NCBI GenBank assembly: GCA_036768485.1
Contig: JAVLUZ010000154.1
Location: 7,986,342 to 8,050,341, forward strand
Direction: 5' to 3'
Length of the DNA: 64,000 nt
Source of the DNA: Mermis nigrescens
Taxonomy: Eukaryota > Nematoda > Enoplea > Mermithida > Mermithidae
The position numbers and the translations under genes are program-made. Below the pieces are notes generated by a model, which searched no databases, was not told the DNA's origin, and saw only the letters and a list, made by a program, of their open reading frames with translations. This document shows, piece after piece, positions 1 through 11,220 of the stretch. Numbering within the stretch: the stretch's first letter is position 1; the number at the start of each line of letters is the position of its first letter.

Positions 1-600
1 TTCAAGGCCGTATAGCTCTCTCAATACAGGACGGATTTTCTTGAAATTTTTTCCGCGCCTTATTTTCACCTTTTCTACAAGTTGTTTCTAAGCTAGTTTT
101 TTCCCATTCCTGACGGAACTCATATTTTGCACTTTAGCCGAAATGTTGAATTTAGAAGAATTAATGGGTGGTTTAAACAGAATTTAATTCTGCGCTCTAA
201 AAGTTTTTTCAAATTAAAGATTTTTTTAAATTCATTCTCAAGCTAAGTTACCGAAGGAAGCTTAGAAAGTTTTGTTTGGACAATGGACTGTATTTTCAAC
301 TATTCTAAGAGATCAGTACATTCGGTGCATGCATACTTAACTATGTATAAAATGTATTTGATACTTTATTCAGGGCTAGGCTCGCCGTATTTAGGGATTA
401 GGACGCTTAGTCAGGTGCCTACTTACCTAGGGGTTCAGATTAGAACCTTAGTATGCGGAATTTTCGAAATTGTTTCTATCAGAACTATGAAATTAGGATA
501 AATCGAGGCTGTTGATAATGCAAATTAATTTGCAAGCTAAAAAATAATTACCGAGCTCATATGTGCAAACAAATTATAATTTTTCTGTCAAATTCATGAA
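1..600. other. AT-rich non-coding stretch
   Basis: No gene or recognisable repeat is seen. The short open frame at 283-501 has no recognisable motif and is expected by chance. Confidence 0.5.
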
Positions 601-695
601 AACGTAAATTGAATTAGAGCTGTGCCGGGGCCAGGCCCGGGCCCCGGCCCCGGCGCTGGGTCTTAGACCCCGGGCCGGGGCCAGTGTTAGAGTTG
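601..695. repeat. GC-rich palindromic CCGGGG/CCCCGG micro-element
   Basis: About 65 bases of almost pure G/C in AT-rich DNA, built from CCGGGGCC and GGCCCCGG blocks in both orientations. It is flanked by TTAGAG on the left (ending about 619) and on the right (about 690). The right edge reads CCAGTG, like the CAGTG ends of the hAT-type elements nearby. Likely the joined or internally deleted ends of a GC-ended TIR element; this is inference. Confidence 0.4.
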
Positions 696-1923
696 ATTAT
701 AATGTAGAAACTTGATAATGTTTTGGGCAGATATACCTTCAAGCTCAATTTCAAGCAACACCACAGATCTTGCTAATTCAAATCTTTATTTCATTATGTC
801 AGATCGATGCAAATTTCTAATTAATAATCAAAATTGACACATTTTAAATTGCAATTGATACAGACGAGCATTTCCAGCTTGCTTGGTAGCAGACAGCTAC
901 GTCTATCAGAACAAACAGAGCCGCTTTTGCTAAATAACCGTTCACTGGCTGTGCTGGTTGGAGGCGGACTAAGGTATGTTCTGGCCAGTTGTGACAAGCG
1001 TGGGTTAGGTTAACGGGCATGCAGCAGAATCCACTTTTTCGGCTTAAAATTTCAATGTGATACTGCAGTGAATTCACTTAATTAAGGCATGTAAAACATG
1101 CTTTTCCTCTCATATCATTCACTGTTAATAGACTGTTGTCAGCGGCGGATCCATTTAGAGCACGATTTTATCATCGTTTCAGCTTAGATCGTCACTATCA
1201 GAGGTGGACGTGGGGCCGGGGTCAGAAGTCGGGGAGTGTGTGGGCCCAAATTATGGTTAATGATGATCCTACGACGCGAAGCGCCGAAAATCTTGAGACT
1301 TTTCGATGAAAATATGCCAATTTCTATTATTTTCCGTGCATTATGTTACCTATCCGAAAATATTTTTGGCTAGGGGAAGCGGCCGCTTCCTTTGCGTAGG
1401 CCCATGATGGATCATTCAAAAACGTTTATTTCGAACCAAAAAATTTTCCCGAGCTAATTTATGCAAAAAGTTTTTTGTATTTCTTCCTTCAGAACCATAA
1501 AAATTTGTTAGGTTCCAAAATTGAATAACAATTAGGTTTTCTTATCAATTAATGTATAAATAATAATAATTGTTATCTATGAATTTAGGCTTAGGCTTAC
1601 TTTTGTGGCATCTGTAAGCCTGAGTTGGTTTACAAAAAGCCAGGGCACATAGCAGTTCAACGGGTAGGTACGAAAATTTTTTTCAAATTTTTTTAAGTTT
1701 GGTTAAAATTGGTAATTTTTACACGACGATCAATGGTCACGAATATGGCATCCGATTCTATCACTGAGCAGCGATTTGTCATCTAATCAAATTTAAATCT
1801 TTTTTATTTTAAATTTACGTAACATCTGTAAAAATGCGAAAAAATTTTGCTCTGAAAATTTTTGGACTAATCAGATTGCAGATTGCTTGAGAATTCATAA
1901 TGATGCTTTCCAGACATAATCCA
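696..1923. other. Non-coding stretch with one repeat fragment
   Basis: No gene is seen. About 1200-1420 resembles the interior of the hAT-like element at 2463-6108 (a GCGAAGCGCC hairpin core, a CCAAATATTTTTGG-like stretch and GCGGCCGC), so it is probably an old fragment of that family. The 77-residue frame on the minus strand at 844-1077 has no recognisable motif. Confidence 0.4.
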
Positions 1924-2351
1924 ACAGTTTTTTTGTACAAGGTGCGTTTGTACATGTACAAAGATGGTCCCCAAAAGCCTTTGTACATTTTGTACATGCA
2001 AAGTTTTGTGTACTATAATATGGTGCAGTAGCGATTTTAGTATAGTTAAACAGGGTTTTTCAATTTTGGTAGTGTATTTTAGCTAATTTTTGGGTTTCTA
2101 AGGGCAAAAATCACTAAGAATCGTCTTGAAATGGCGCGAAGCGCGAAAAATTTGACATTTTATCTTTTGAAATGCAATTTTTGCCATTATAAAGATATAT
2201 AGGACTTACGATTACTCATTTCGAAATTTTTCGAATTTTAGACTTTTTTCTGCAATTTTTGTCATCCCAAAAATCTTTGTACATGTACAAAGATGGTCCC
2301 GAAAAGTCTTTGTACATCGGTAAAAATCTTTGCGGAATACAAAAAAACACT
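1924..2351 (-). mobile_element. CACTG-ended hAT-like MITE (TGTACAAAG family), copy 1
   Basis: Starts CAGTTTTTTTGTACAAGG and ends CAAAAAAACACT. It contains the family's paired palindrome CTTTGTACATGTACAAAG (about 2275) and a GGCGCGAAGCGC hairpin. Non-coding. Homologous to 6298-6721, 10601-11061, 14749-15193 and the ends of 50824-51572. The target duplication is not clear in this copy. Confidence 0.65.
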
Positions 2352-2529
2352 CCAAAGCTTTAGCAGTGGGATGCAGTGCAGCTCGCATCGCTTGCGTTGC
2401 TCTTTGTATCAGGCAAACAACTTGGGCTTAGTTTAGATGCTGACATAATGAGTGCTCGTAATCAGTGATCGGACCGAGGTTACTTTTTGGACCCTCGGCC
2501 TCGGCCGAGGCCGAGGCGACTTAAAATCC

Positions 2530-2560
<31 letters not shown>

Positions 2561-4140
2561 GGGTAATGCCGAGGGTCAAGCTAATATACCTATACCCATA
2601 AATAGTACTCTTAGAATATTTTGTATGTACATGAGCTAGAGAATAATCGTAATATTTAACACTTTATCGAACTAAAACAAATGTTTATTGGTGTTGGCCA
2701 GAAATTTTATTTCAATCTGATGAAGCAGATAATTCATCATCAAAATCTAGATCATCTGAATCAAAGTTAGCCTCATCTATTTCGCCTTGTTGTGCTATCG
2801 CGTTATCGTCGTCGTCAGCCTTTATCAGATTCTTTAAAGTCACACTATTATAACCAACTGCTTTGAGATTGTGCTTTACAAAAAAGAGTCTTTGAACGTT
2901 TTATGGTAGCAGACGAATGCGAGAATTACTGTATTTTCTGATCCATCCAGTAGCGGGAGGGGGCGGTATACAAACTTTTCCAAAAAAGTCAAAAACAGGT
3001 CCAAAATTTTGCCCTCAACGCGCGAAATAGCATTTTTCGGTGTTTTACATTGTATACTTTTACATAAAATCACTTTTGAAGTCATATTTTTCTTAAAATT
3101 TTAATAATTTTCGACAATTTTGTGCAAAAAAATCATTAAATTTCTAAGACTTTAACAGAAATCTGGCGCGAAGCGCCGAGAAATTTGCAAAATTAAGGCG
3201 GATAGACGTCTAGAAGCATGATTTACTGCTTGATTTCCTGTATTTATAGCATTTGATGCAAAACATTGAAATTTTCTTATTGAAAATAGAAGAAAACTAT
3301 GCAAAAATAGCTGTTTCTGCTGTTAAAATTGTTTTGAAACCTACATGAACAGAAAAGGGCTTCCAGGGCCCGGTTTCACCACAAAGCTACGACTTAGGAG
3401 TTACGGGTGACGGTTTCATGAGTATGGGCTACGAGTGCTACAAATTTCCGTTTCACCAAAAAACTGAGATTTACGAGCCACGGGCTATGAGTTACGTACG
3501 AGTTCTACGTGTACTTTTCACGAGTGTTTTTTCACGAATAACGGCTGGGCGGTTTCACCAGATATTACGATCGAATGTTACGAGTGGAAAGATTCGTAAA
3601 TTTTGTAATATTACCACGGATCAAAAAGAGGTCCGTATCACTCGTAAAGAAGTGACAGACTAGTGCGTTTAATAGTTTTCTGGTTTGTTTTTTCTCAATT
3701 TGTTTCACTTTTGTGCACACACCTAAATAATACATATACTGGCAGCACATGTAAAGGGTAAGAAGATTAGCATTAAAAACATAATATATTTTTCAAAATT
3801 GTTTTAGAGAAATCCCATAAAATTCGATTCTTGAGTAGTAATTCGAAATTTTATTTCTTTAGCCCTTGTTAGTAATGTTCGCAGCTTTTTTATGAAAAAT
3901 ATTACAATCACTTAGACATTTTGCATGAATTGCGGAAATCAGACATTTTTGATTAGATTTCTGAAAATTAGAATTGCATCGCACTTCCTTCGGAAAAGAG
4001 CCGACTGCATATTTTATGTACGTATTAATGACAACTAAGAATGATTTGTTAAATTTGAAAATTGAAATAATACGCTGTGATATACTTTTAGCTTCGTAAC
4101 GTCTCTGAATCTGATTTAATTGATTTCGTTTATAAATTAT

Positions 4141-4141
4141 A

Positions 4142-4215
<74 letters not shown>

Positions 4216-4306
4216 TATTATTATTATTACTATTATTATTTTTAGTATTAGTATTATAATAATAATAATTATTATTATTATTAGTATTAGTAATATTCTT
4301 ATTATT

Positions 4307-4342
<36 letters not shown>

Positions 4343-4385
4343 GTTATTATTGTCATTATTATTATTACTAATATTATTATTTTCG
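4141..4385. repeat. (TAA/ATT)n microsatellite
   Basis: About 240 bases of AAT repeats switching to ATT repeats, therefore palindromic. It creates an apparent poly-isoleucine frame on the minus strand that is not a gene. The inverted element copy has the matching tract at about 12737-12925, with different phase breaks. Confidence 0.95.
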
Positions 4386-4784
4386 TTTTTATTTAAAGTT
4401 GTAAATTTTCTGAGATGTTCATTAATTCTTGTTGACTAAATCCCAAACATGTCTTAACACTTTCTATGTTTTTCTATCGAGCGGCATAAAATCTGCAATT
4501 AATTACATAACTATGCTGTTTAAAATAGAGACAATGACTAACGAAGAATGTCATTCGCAACAGAAAAGATATACATTTTATTACGAGTACTCGTAAAAAG
4601 GTCCAAAAAGTACTTGTAAAAAATGAGTTTTTATGAGTCCTACGGAAACCCTGGTGAAACCCTCGTAATACGAACTCTTAACCCGTTGCTCGTTACTCAT
4701 AACTCGTAGTCGTAATTCATAACTTGTAAAAAGATGGTGAAACTCGATTTTCCCGTAAAACGGAAGTCGTAGGACTCTTAGGAG

Positions 4785-5054
4785 CACACCTGGTCTTGGG
4801 GCGGTTTGGGAGGGGGTATGCACCCCCCAGAAACCAAAATACCCCCCCCAGAAATCAAAATACCCCCCCAGAATTCAATTTTTGAAAATTTTTTTCGTTT
4901 TTTTCGCAATTTTTTGATGCCAATGGATAGTGCTTGATGAGAAACGTCGAAAAATGGTGTTTTTATCGCCATACCACCATTTTTAAGGCCATTTTTCGAC
5001 CTTCAAAAAAATCTTGCACCCCCCCCCCCAGAATTTTCTTGCTGCCCACGTATG
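4785..5054 (+). mobile_element. R1 MITE (hAT-type), copy with empty site
   Basis: A 270-base element starting CACACCTGG and ending CCCACGTATG. It is flanked by a perfect 8-base duplication CTTAGGAG (4777-4784, 5055-5062). The homologous site in the inverted host copy near 12345 lacks the insert and has CTTAGGAG once, so the empty site is seen directly. The interior has C-rich tracts and the family core TGGATAGTGCT and GAAACGTCGAAAAATGG. Non-coding. Confidence 0.9.
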
Positions 5055-6297
5055 CTTAGGAGTCGTAAACTTATGGGGAAACCTGGCCCAGGTCGCCAAC
5101 AAAGTAAATAAATGTCATTAATAGGTATCATCCGGCGCGCAGCGCCGGAAAAATTTGAGAAATTATGTTCACTGACGACCAAAAATCATTGCAAATTGCA
5201 TATCCATTCTTTATCTCGCCAAATATTTTGGCCAATAGGGAGCGGCCGCCCCCCTTAAATCCGCCTCTGCATGTAGCGACTGTACTTTCCGATCCATGTA
5301 GCAAAAAGACGCTTTTGGTTGTACAAATTATCATTGTGAAATTCAACGCGAAGCGCGAAAAGTCTTTCGCGATTATTCTCACATTTTATTTCGAAAGGGG
5401 CACTTTCCCCCAATCCCCCTGTATACGAGCCTGAGCTCTACGTAGGCTTAAAATAGGAACTATATGCTATGCAGGAAGGTCGGTAGGATACTTAATCAGT
5501 GATTCTGATACACTAAACCTCTAAAATAAAAATAATTCATGATAATGCGGTGGAAGAATAGAAAAGCTGTGGTGAATGAATGACAGACAAATGTTCAAAA
5601 ACTCCTTTTTGTAAAGCATAATCTCGAAGCAGTTGGTTGATAAACGATGATGACGACGATGATACGATAGCACAACAAGGCGAAATGGATGAGGCTAACT
5701 TTGATTCAGATGATCTGGATTTTGATGATGAATTATCTGCTTCATCAAGTGTTGAATATTACGATTATTTTCTCTGCACTTGACTTTCCGATCCATGTAG
5801 CGAGCATGAGAAATAAAAGTTAGTCATCATATGAATATCAATTGGCACTTTGCTGTATGTAACTTGGTGTAACTGGGAGCGCGCCTAAAACCATAAGAAA
5901 AGCCAATAGGTAAGAAACAGCCTGTGTACTGCAGATGCATTCTAAATAGTTAATATTTAACGGATATATTAAACTTATTCAAATTTGATTTTAACCCTCG
6001 GCGCCTCGGCACTTTTCAGCTTCGCCCTCGGCGCCGAGGCCGAGGCTCCAAAAAACGCCGAGGCTTGCCGAGGCCGAGGCCGAGGCCGAGGCCTCGGTCC
6101 GATCACTGCTCGTAATTAAGTTTTGCCCTAAAGACCTGAAGACTCCAGAATTTAGTTTTTATGAGTTTTCATTTGTATTATTTCTTATCACGATGTATAG
6201 AGCAAAGATCGTTGAAAATTGTCGAAAAACTACGCCTTTTGCCCTAATCGTTGTTTTTTGGACACCTTTTTGCTCTGAAAATCTTTGGACTTCAGGT

Positions 6298-6721
6298 CAG
6301 TGTGTTTTTGTATTCGGCAAAGATTTTTCCCGATGTACAAAGACTTTTGGGACCGTCTTTGTACATGTACAAAAATTTTCCGGAAGATAAAAACTGCAAA
6401 AAAAGGTTTAAAATTCGCAAAAATTTTCGGCGCTTCGCGCCGAAATGAATAATTGTATGTTCTATATATTTTTATAATGTCAGAAATTGCATTTTGAAAG
6501 GAAAAATGTCAAATTTTTACGATTATTAGTGATTTTTGCCCTCAGGAACCCAGAAATTAGCTAAAATACACTACCAAAGGTCGAACAACTCTGTTTTCGC
6601 CACACTAAAATCGCTACTGTACCATATTATAGTATCCAAAAATTTGTTTTGTACAAAATGTACAGACTTTTTAGGGACCATCTTTGTACATGTACAAACG
6701 GGCCTTTTAAGAAAAACACTG
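6298..6721 (+). mobile_element. CACTG-ended hAT-like MITE, copy 2
   Basis: A 424-base element starting CAGTGTGTTTTTG and ending AAAAACACTG. The perfect 8-base target duplication CTTCAGGT lies at 6290-6297 and 6722-6729. It contains TTTGTACATGTACAAA palindromes and a GGCGCTTCGCGCC hairpin. Non-coding. Same orientation as 10601-11061. Confidence 0.88.
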
Positions 6722-6729
6722 CTTCAGGT

Positions 6730-6835
6730 TAGTGATCGACCGGAGATCTGGCCTCCGGCAAATCCGGCCATTTTTCCACTCCGGTGCTCCGGCCGGAGGA
6801 CATCCAAAAATTGGCCGTAGGCCGGAGAATTTTTC
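6730..6835. repeat. CCGGAG-rich solo element end
   Basis: Reads TAGTGATCGACCGGAG and then tandem CCGGAG/CTCCGG words in both orientations. The layout matches the CAGTGATCGGACCGAGG termini of the GAGGCC hAT-like elements with a different hexamer. Probably the end of a sister family; no partner terminus was found. Confidence 0.45.
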
Positions 6836-7334
6836 CCGTTTTTCGCATAGTGACCGAACGTACTAATTGTTGACATTATGATTATTAAATTTTGTCAGAA
6901 CACAATACAATAGCAGAAAAAGGAATTAGCACCAAATAGAGTGTCTTTCACCACCACAATAGTAATTCATTTATATGAGGATAGAAAATTGCTCTATTGA
7001 TCGATTCATGCAATCGCTGTGAAAATCGCTGCAGGAAATTCCTGTTAACACTGGAACTCATAGAGTAGCATAAGATGCAGTCTAGGATTTTTCTAGGGGG
7101 GTATCCCAACCATACCTGGGCAATGCCCCATATCGCCCTCAACCGGCAATGGGCCGGACCAATCCTGCAACGGGGCGAAGGGTCTCTGGGATGGGGGCTA
7201 TGTTTTGTACATGGGCATAGATACATGCTGAAGGTCGATTGATAGTCTAAATATGACGACTTGAGAAGCAAATGAGCAAACTACTTATGCTACCTATGTA
7301 CCAAGTTACCTTCTTCCAAGTGCATGACAACTCC
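6836..7334. other. Non-coding stretch with repeat fragment
   Basis: No gene is seen. About 7085-7200 (CATACCTGGGCAATG, GGGCCGGACC) shares words with 15575-15630, in the opposite sense, and is probably a dispersed repeat fragment. Confidence 0.35.
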
Positions 7335-7745
7335 AGATAACCCTTTTTTAGAAGCAGTCCACTTTTTTGAGGACCGACCAACCTATTTATGGAAGCACCA
7401 ACTTTTTTGGGAACCGACCAACCTTTTTTAAGTAGCAGACAACCTTTTTGGCGAACCGATCAACCTTAAATGGGAGCAGGCAAATTTTTTTGGAAACCGA
7501 CCAATCTTTTTTTAGGAACCACTCAATTTTTTCAAGAGAGCAGCCAACCTCTTTTGGGAAACCAATCAACGTTTTTTTGAGGGAGCAGCCAACCGTTTTT
7601 TGGGAACCGACCAATCTTTTGAAGGGAGCATGCAACCTTTTTTGGGGACCGGCCAACCTGTCTTAGGGAGCAGGCAACTTTTTTGGGAAACAAGCAACCA
7701 TTTAAGGGAGTAGCCAAGTTTTTTTGGATCCGCCCAACCATAGTT
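7335..7745. repeat. 21-bp-type minisatellite, first block
   Basis: Degenerate tandem units of about 21-25 bases of the form GGAACCGACCAACCTTTTTT. The 21-base unit is a multiple of three and lacks stops in several frames, so it makes spurious frames on both strands. Same family as 8195-9390. Confidence 0.88.
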
Positions 7746-8194
7746 TCCCAAGGTCTAAAGTTCAGAGGGGGTGAAATCCCAAAATTTGAGACCACTTTAT
7801 TTAGATTTTTAGCCTTTTTTGCAGGTCACATATGCAAAACGCTTAAAACATCCTATATAGCATGTTTTAATGTGAAAAACTGCACTTTCAACTACTTTTT
7901 GTCCCATTTTGACTACTTTCGTCACTCTTGTAAGTAAACAATATAAGAATTCATCGAAAATTCTGACTTTTCAGATCATTTTAACTTCATTCTAGGTATT
8001 TTATGGGTAAATAAAACAGAAATGTACTAGTCGGCGCGAAGCGCCAAAAATTTTAACATCTGCGCTGCTTTTGTACCCAAAAATCATTGCAGAAAACGTT
8101 TGATAGCTCAAAATCGTCTGACATTGATTCAAGTCTCGGACCCTGAGGTGGGGGTAATACCCCCCTCCCCTTACCCCCCCCCCCCTATGGGAAT
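7746..8194. other. Non-coding spacer between minisatellite blocks
   Basis: AT-rich, no gene seen. It contains one GGCGCGAAGCGCC hairpin core (about 8033) and a CCCCC-rich stretch (8155-8185). Confidence 0.4.
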
Positions 8195-9390
8195 GTGTGC
8201 GCCCAACCTTTTCATGGAAACAGCCAACTTTTTCATGGAACCAGCCAAGTTTTTTGGGAACCAACTAACCTTATAAAGGAACAGCCAATTTTTTGGCAAC
8301 CAACCAATTTTTTAAAGGAACCAGCCAACCTTATTTGGGAACCGACCAACCTTTTTAAGGAACCAGCCAACCTTTTTAAGGGACCTGCCAAGCTTTTTTG
8401 GATCCAACCAACTTTTTAAGAAACCAGCCAGCCTTCTTTGAGAACCGACCAACGTTTTTAGGGAGCAGGCAACCTATTTGGGAACCAACCAACCTTTTTG
8501 AGAAGCGACCAACCTTTTTAAGGAACCAGCCTACCTTTTTAAGGGAGCAGGTAAAGTTTTTTGGGGACCGACCAATCTGTCTTAGGGAGCAGGCAACTTT
8601 TTTCGGGAACCAATCAACCATAGGGAGCAGCCATGTTTTTAGGGAACCACCCAACCTTTTCATGGAACCAGCCAACCTTTTTTGGGAACCGACCAACCTT
8701 TTTAAGGAACCAGCCAACCTTTTTGCGGAACCAGCCAACCTTTTTAAGAGACCAGCCAACCTTTCTTGGGAACCAACCAACCTTTTTAAGGAACCAGCCA
8801 ACCTTCTTTGAGAACCGACCAACCTTTCAAGGGAGCAGGCAACCTATTTGGGCACCAACCAACCTTTTTTGAGAACCGACCAACCTTTTTAAGGAACCAG
8901 CCAACCTTTTTAAGGGAGCAGGTAAACGTTTTTGGGGACCGACCAACCTGTCTTAGGGAGCAGGCGACCTTTTTGGGAACCAACCAACCTTTTCATGGAA
9001 GCAGCCAACCTTATCAAGGAACCAGAATCAGCCAACCTTTTTCACGAGCCAGACAACCTTTTCTCAAGAACCAGGCAACCTTGTTTAGAAAGCAGACAAC
9101 TTTTTATTCTAAAACCGGACTACAATTTTTTAGAAACAAGGGAACCTTCTTCAAAAACGAGGCAACTTTAATGAACCGGGCAACCTTATTTCAGAAACTA
9201 GACAACTTTTTTTTAAAAACCCGGCAACTTTTTCTCATGAACCAGACAATCTTTTCTTCAAAAACCAGACAACCTTTCTCTGGAACCAGTCAGCCTTTTT
9301 CAAGAAGCAGGCAACCTTTTCAGGGATCAGGCAACCTTTTTTCAGAAACCAGACAACCTCTCAAAAAACAGGTAACATTTTTTTAAAACC
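8195..9390. repeat. 21-bp minisatellite, main block
   Basis: About 1.2 kb of tandem units close to GGAACCAGCCAACCTTTTTAA. On the plus strand the best-kept part reads as repeats of F-L-R-N-Q-P-T or L-F-K-E-P-A-N depending on frame, and on the minus strand as G-S-L-K-R-L-V. Units become more diverged from about 9000 to the right end. Frames up to 192 codons cross it, but nothing suggests a protein: all frames are equally open and the unit is low complexity. Confidence 0.92.
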
Positions 9391-10600
9391 AGGCTTTCTT
9401 GACTGTTTTTGAAACAGCTTGGGCACTGCCTTCCTAAGGAAAATCCTACATACGCCACTGATTCAGAAAGTCGCATAATTTAGTGTAAATGAACAAGTTT
9501 CAAAAATTTCTGTTACTTCATGCTAGATGTAATTACGGCATTGCTTATATTTAGAAACCTGTAAAATTAAGCTTAAAAAGATCTATTCTGCTTATCTTTA
9601 GAGAGCTTCAGAATTGAGCTTTAAGGGATAAAATTATAAAAACTGTCAGAAATTCCCATTAATTTGCTGCAAAATTTCACAATGTGCACATTGTTGCACT
9701 GTTTATCCTCAAAGAAACTGCAAAATTGAGTTCAAAACAGTAAAAACGCTAGAATTCTTCTCAAATCACTATTATTTATTTTATCACCACAAGCTTAAGA
9801 TATGATTACATGACGCAAAACACGTCAGAAAATGTCGATTTAGCGCATAAGCTGGCTTATAAACGTTACATACATTTTCAAGATATTAGCAATTTTCTCT
9901 CCTGAAATAAAATCCTAGCCAAGAGGCTGTTTATATGTAAATCATATTATTTTTGAATAGATCCACGATTTTTAGAGGGGATGGGGTGGAGTAGAAACAA
10001 CTCATTTCCGAAAAATAGCAAGAAATAATTTCAGCGATGTCAAAAGTTATGCTCAAACCAGCGACGTTCACAATCTTAGAAGTTTGCCCTATTATAATTT
10101 ATTTAATAGTGCTTCTGAAACAAACAAGGATCAAAACAAGTAGAATTTTTAGCATATCAAGTCAAAATTCAAAGTTTTTTTGTCGCATTTTAAATATGGC
10201 TTCAGAGTAAGTATTTTGAAAACGTTTAGATTTCAAATGCTTAGGATCTCAATAAAGTAATAGTCCGACCTTAAATGTCAAAAATTTTGAAAATTAAGTC
10301 TTAATGGCACTCATTTACATCACATATTTTTATTTTGCAAATTATGTTGGGCTATTGGGAAATAAAACCGAATCTGCGCTTATTTTTGAGAGCACTGTTC
10401 ATTTTGTTTGAAGTTGATTTATACTTGAGTAACCCAGCTGTGTAGCACTATGCACGATACACTGCATGTCATCTAATCTCCCTTCTACTGCTCATATATA
10501 TGTATATATGTAGAATTTTGCTTAGTGACATTTACGCGTTAAAATTAAATAAAATTAAATTATAATCAGTGCGACCGACGTTTGTTGCCTCAGTTTAAAT
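9391..10600. other. Non-coding AT-rich stretch
   Basis: No gene, RNA or repeat family recognised. It lies between the minisatellite and a MITE. Confidence 0.4.
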
Positions 10601-11061
10601 CACGGTTTTCTTTTGTACTCGGGAAAGATTTTCCCGATGTACAAAGACTTTTCGGGACCGTCTTTGTACCCGTCTTTGTACATATACATAAATTTTTGAG
10701 AAGACATAAATTGCAAAAAAGGTCCGAAATTCGCAAAAATTTTCGGTGCTTCGTGCCGAAATGAGTAATTGTGTGTTATATATATCTTTGTAATGGCAGA
10801 CATTGCATTTCAAAAGGAAAAATGTCAAATTTTTCGGCGCTTCCGCGCCGTTTTAAGACGATTCTTAATGATTTTTGCCATTTGAGACCCAGAAATTAGC
10901 TAAAATACACTACCAAAAGTTCGAACAACTGTTTTTACCACACTAAAATCGCTACTATACCATATTATAGTACCCAAAAACTTGTGTGTACAAAATGTAC
11001 AAAGACTTTTGGGGACCATCTTTGTACATGAACAAACGGACCTTGTACAAAAAAAGAACTG
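10601..11061 (+). mobile_element. CACTG-ended hAT-like MITE, copy 3
   Basis: Homologous along its length to 6298-6721 in the same orientation (TACTCGGGAAAGATTTTCCC near the left, GTACAAACGGACCTTGTACA near the right). Termini are mutated (CACGG and GAACTG). Flanks GTTTAAAT and GTTTGAAC match at 6 of 8 positions, a decayed target duplication. It contains a GGCGC hairpin near 10838. Non-coding. Confidence 0.7.
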
Positions 11062-11220
11062 GTTTGAACTGGTTTTATAATCGGTTTACATTAATTCAAG
11101 AATTGCTATTCATGTATAAGATTTCTTAAAGTAGACTATATCGTTTATCTATAGCGTTTATCTATAGCGTCTGCCTTCTATTCGATCAAAACTGTTCAAA
11201 TTTGATTTATGACATGAATG

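Larger units (their letters stand above)
3363..5092 (+). mobile_element. Nested TIR element with GGGCCCGGTTTCACCA ends
   Basis: The left terminus reads CCAGGGCCCGGTTTCACCA and the right is an imperfect inverse near 5076-5092. Both inner ends are dense in TACGAGT/ACTCGTA words, so the terminal arms are again short tandem repeats. It is shared with the inverted copy of the host element (12309-13702), so it was there before that family spread, or is an integral part of it. Non-coding apart from a poly-Ile artefact frame over the microsatellite. Confidence 0.6.
2463..6108 (+). mobile_element. Non-autonomous hAT-like element with GAGGCC tandem-repeat ends, copy 1
   Basis: Begins CAGTGATCGGACCGAGG and ends with its reverse complement. 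The flanking 8-base duplication CTCGTAAT (2455-2462 and 6109-6116) is perfect. Eight-base duplications and CAGTG termini are typical of the hAT superfamily. Both ends carry tandem GAGGCC/GGCCTC hexamers (about 2494-2575 and 5997-6100). No transposase frame is present, so it is non-autonomous. It carries a nested ACTCGTA-rich TIR element (3363-5092), a TAA/ATT microsatellite and an R1 MITE (4785-5054). It is 3646 bases; the inverted copy at 11221-14611 is 255 shorter, close to the R1 insertion plus its duplication. Confidence 0.88.

Noticed and set aside
3859..4356. 165-codon minus-strand frame with a long poly-isoleucine run
   Set aside because: It translates the (TAA/ATT)n microsatellite inside a transposable element; the same is true of 12737-13102.
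8376..9386. Long frames on both strands (up to 192 codons)
   Set aside because: Produced by a 21-bp minisatellite that lacks stops; all frames are similarly open and low in complexity.
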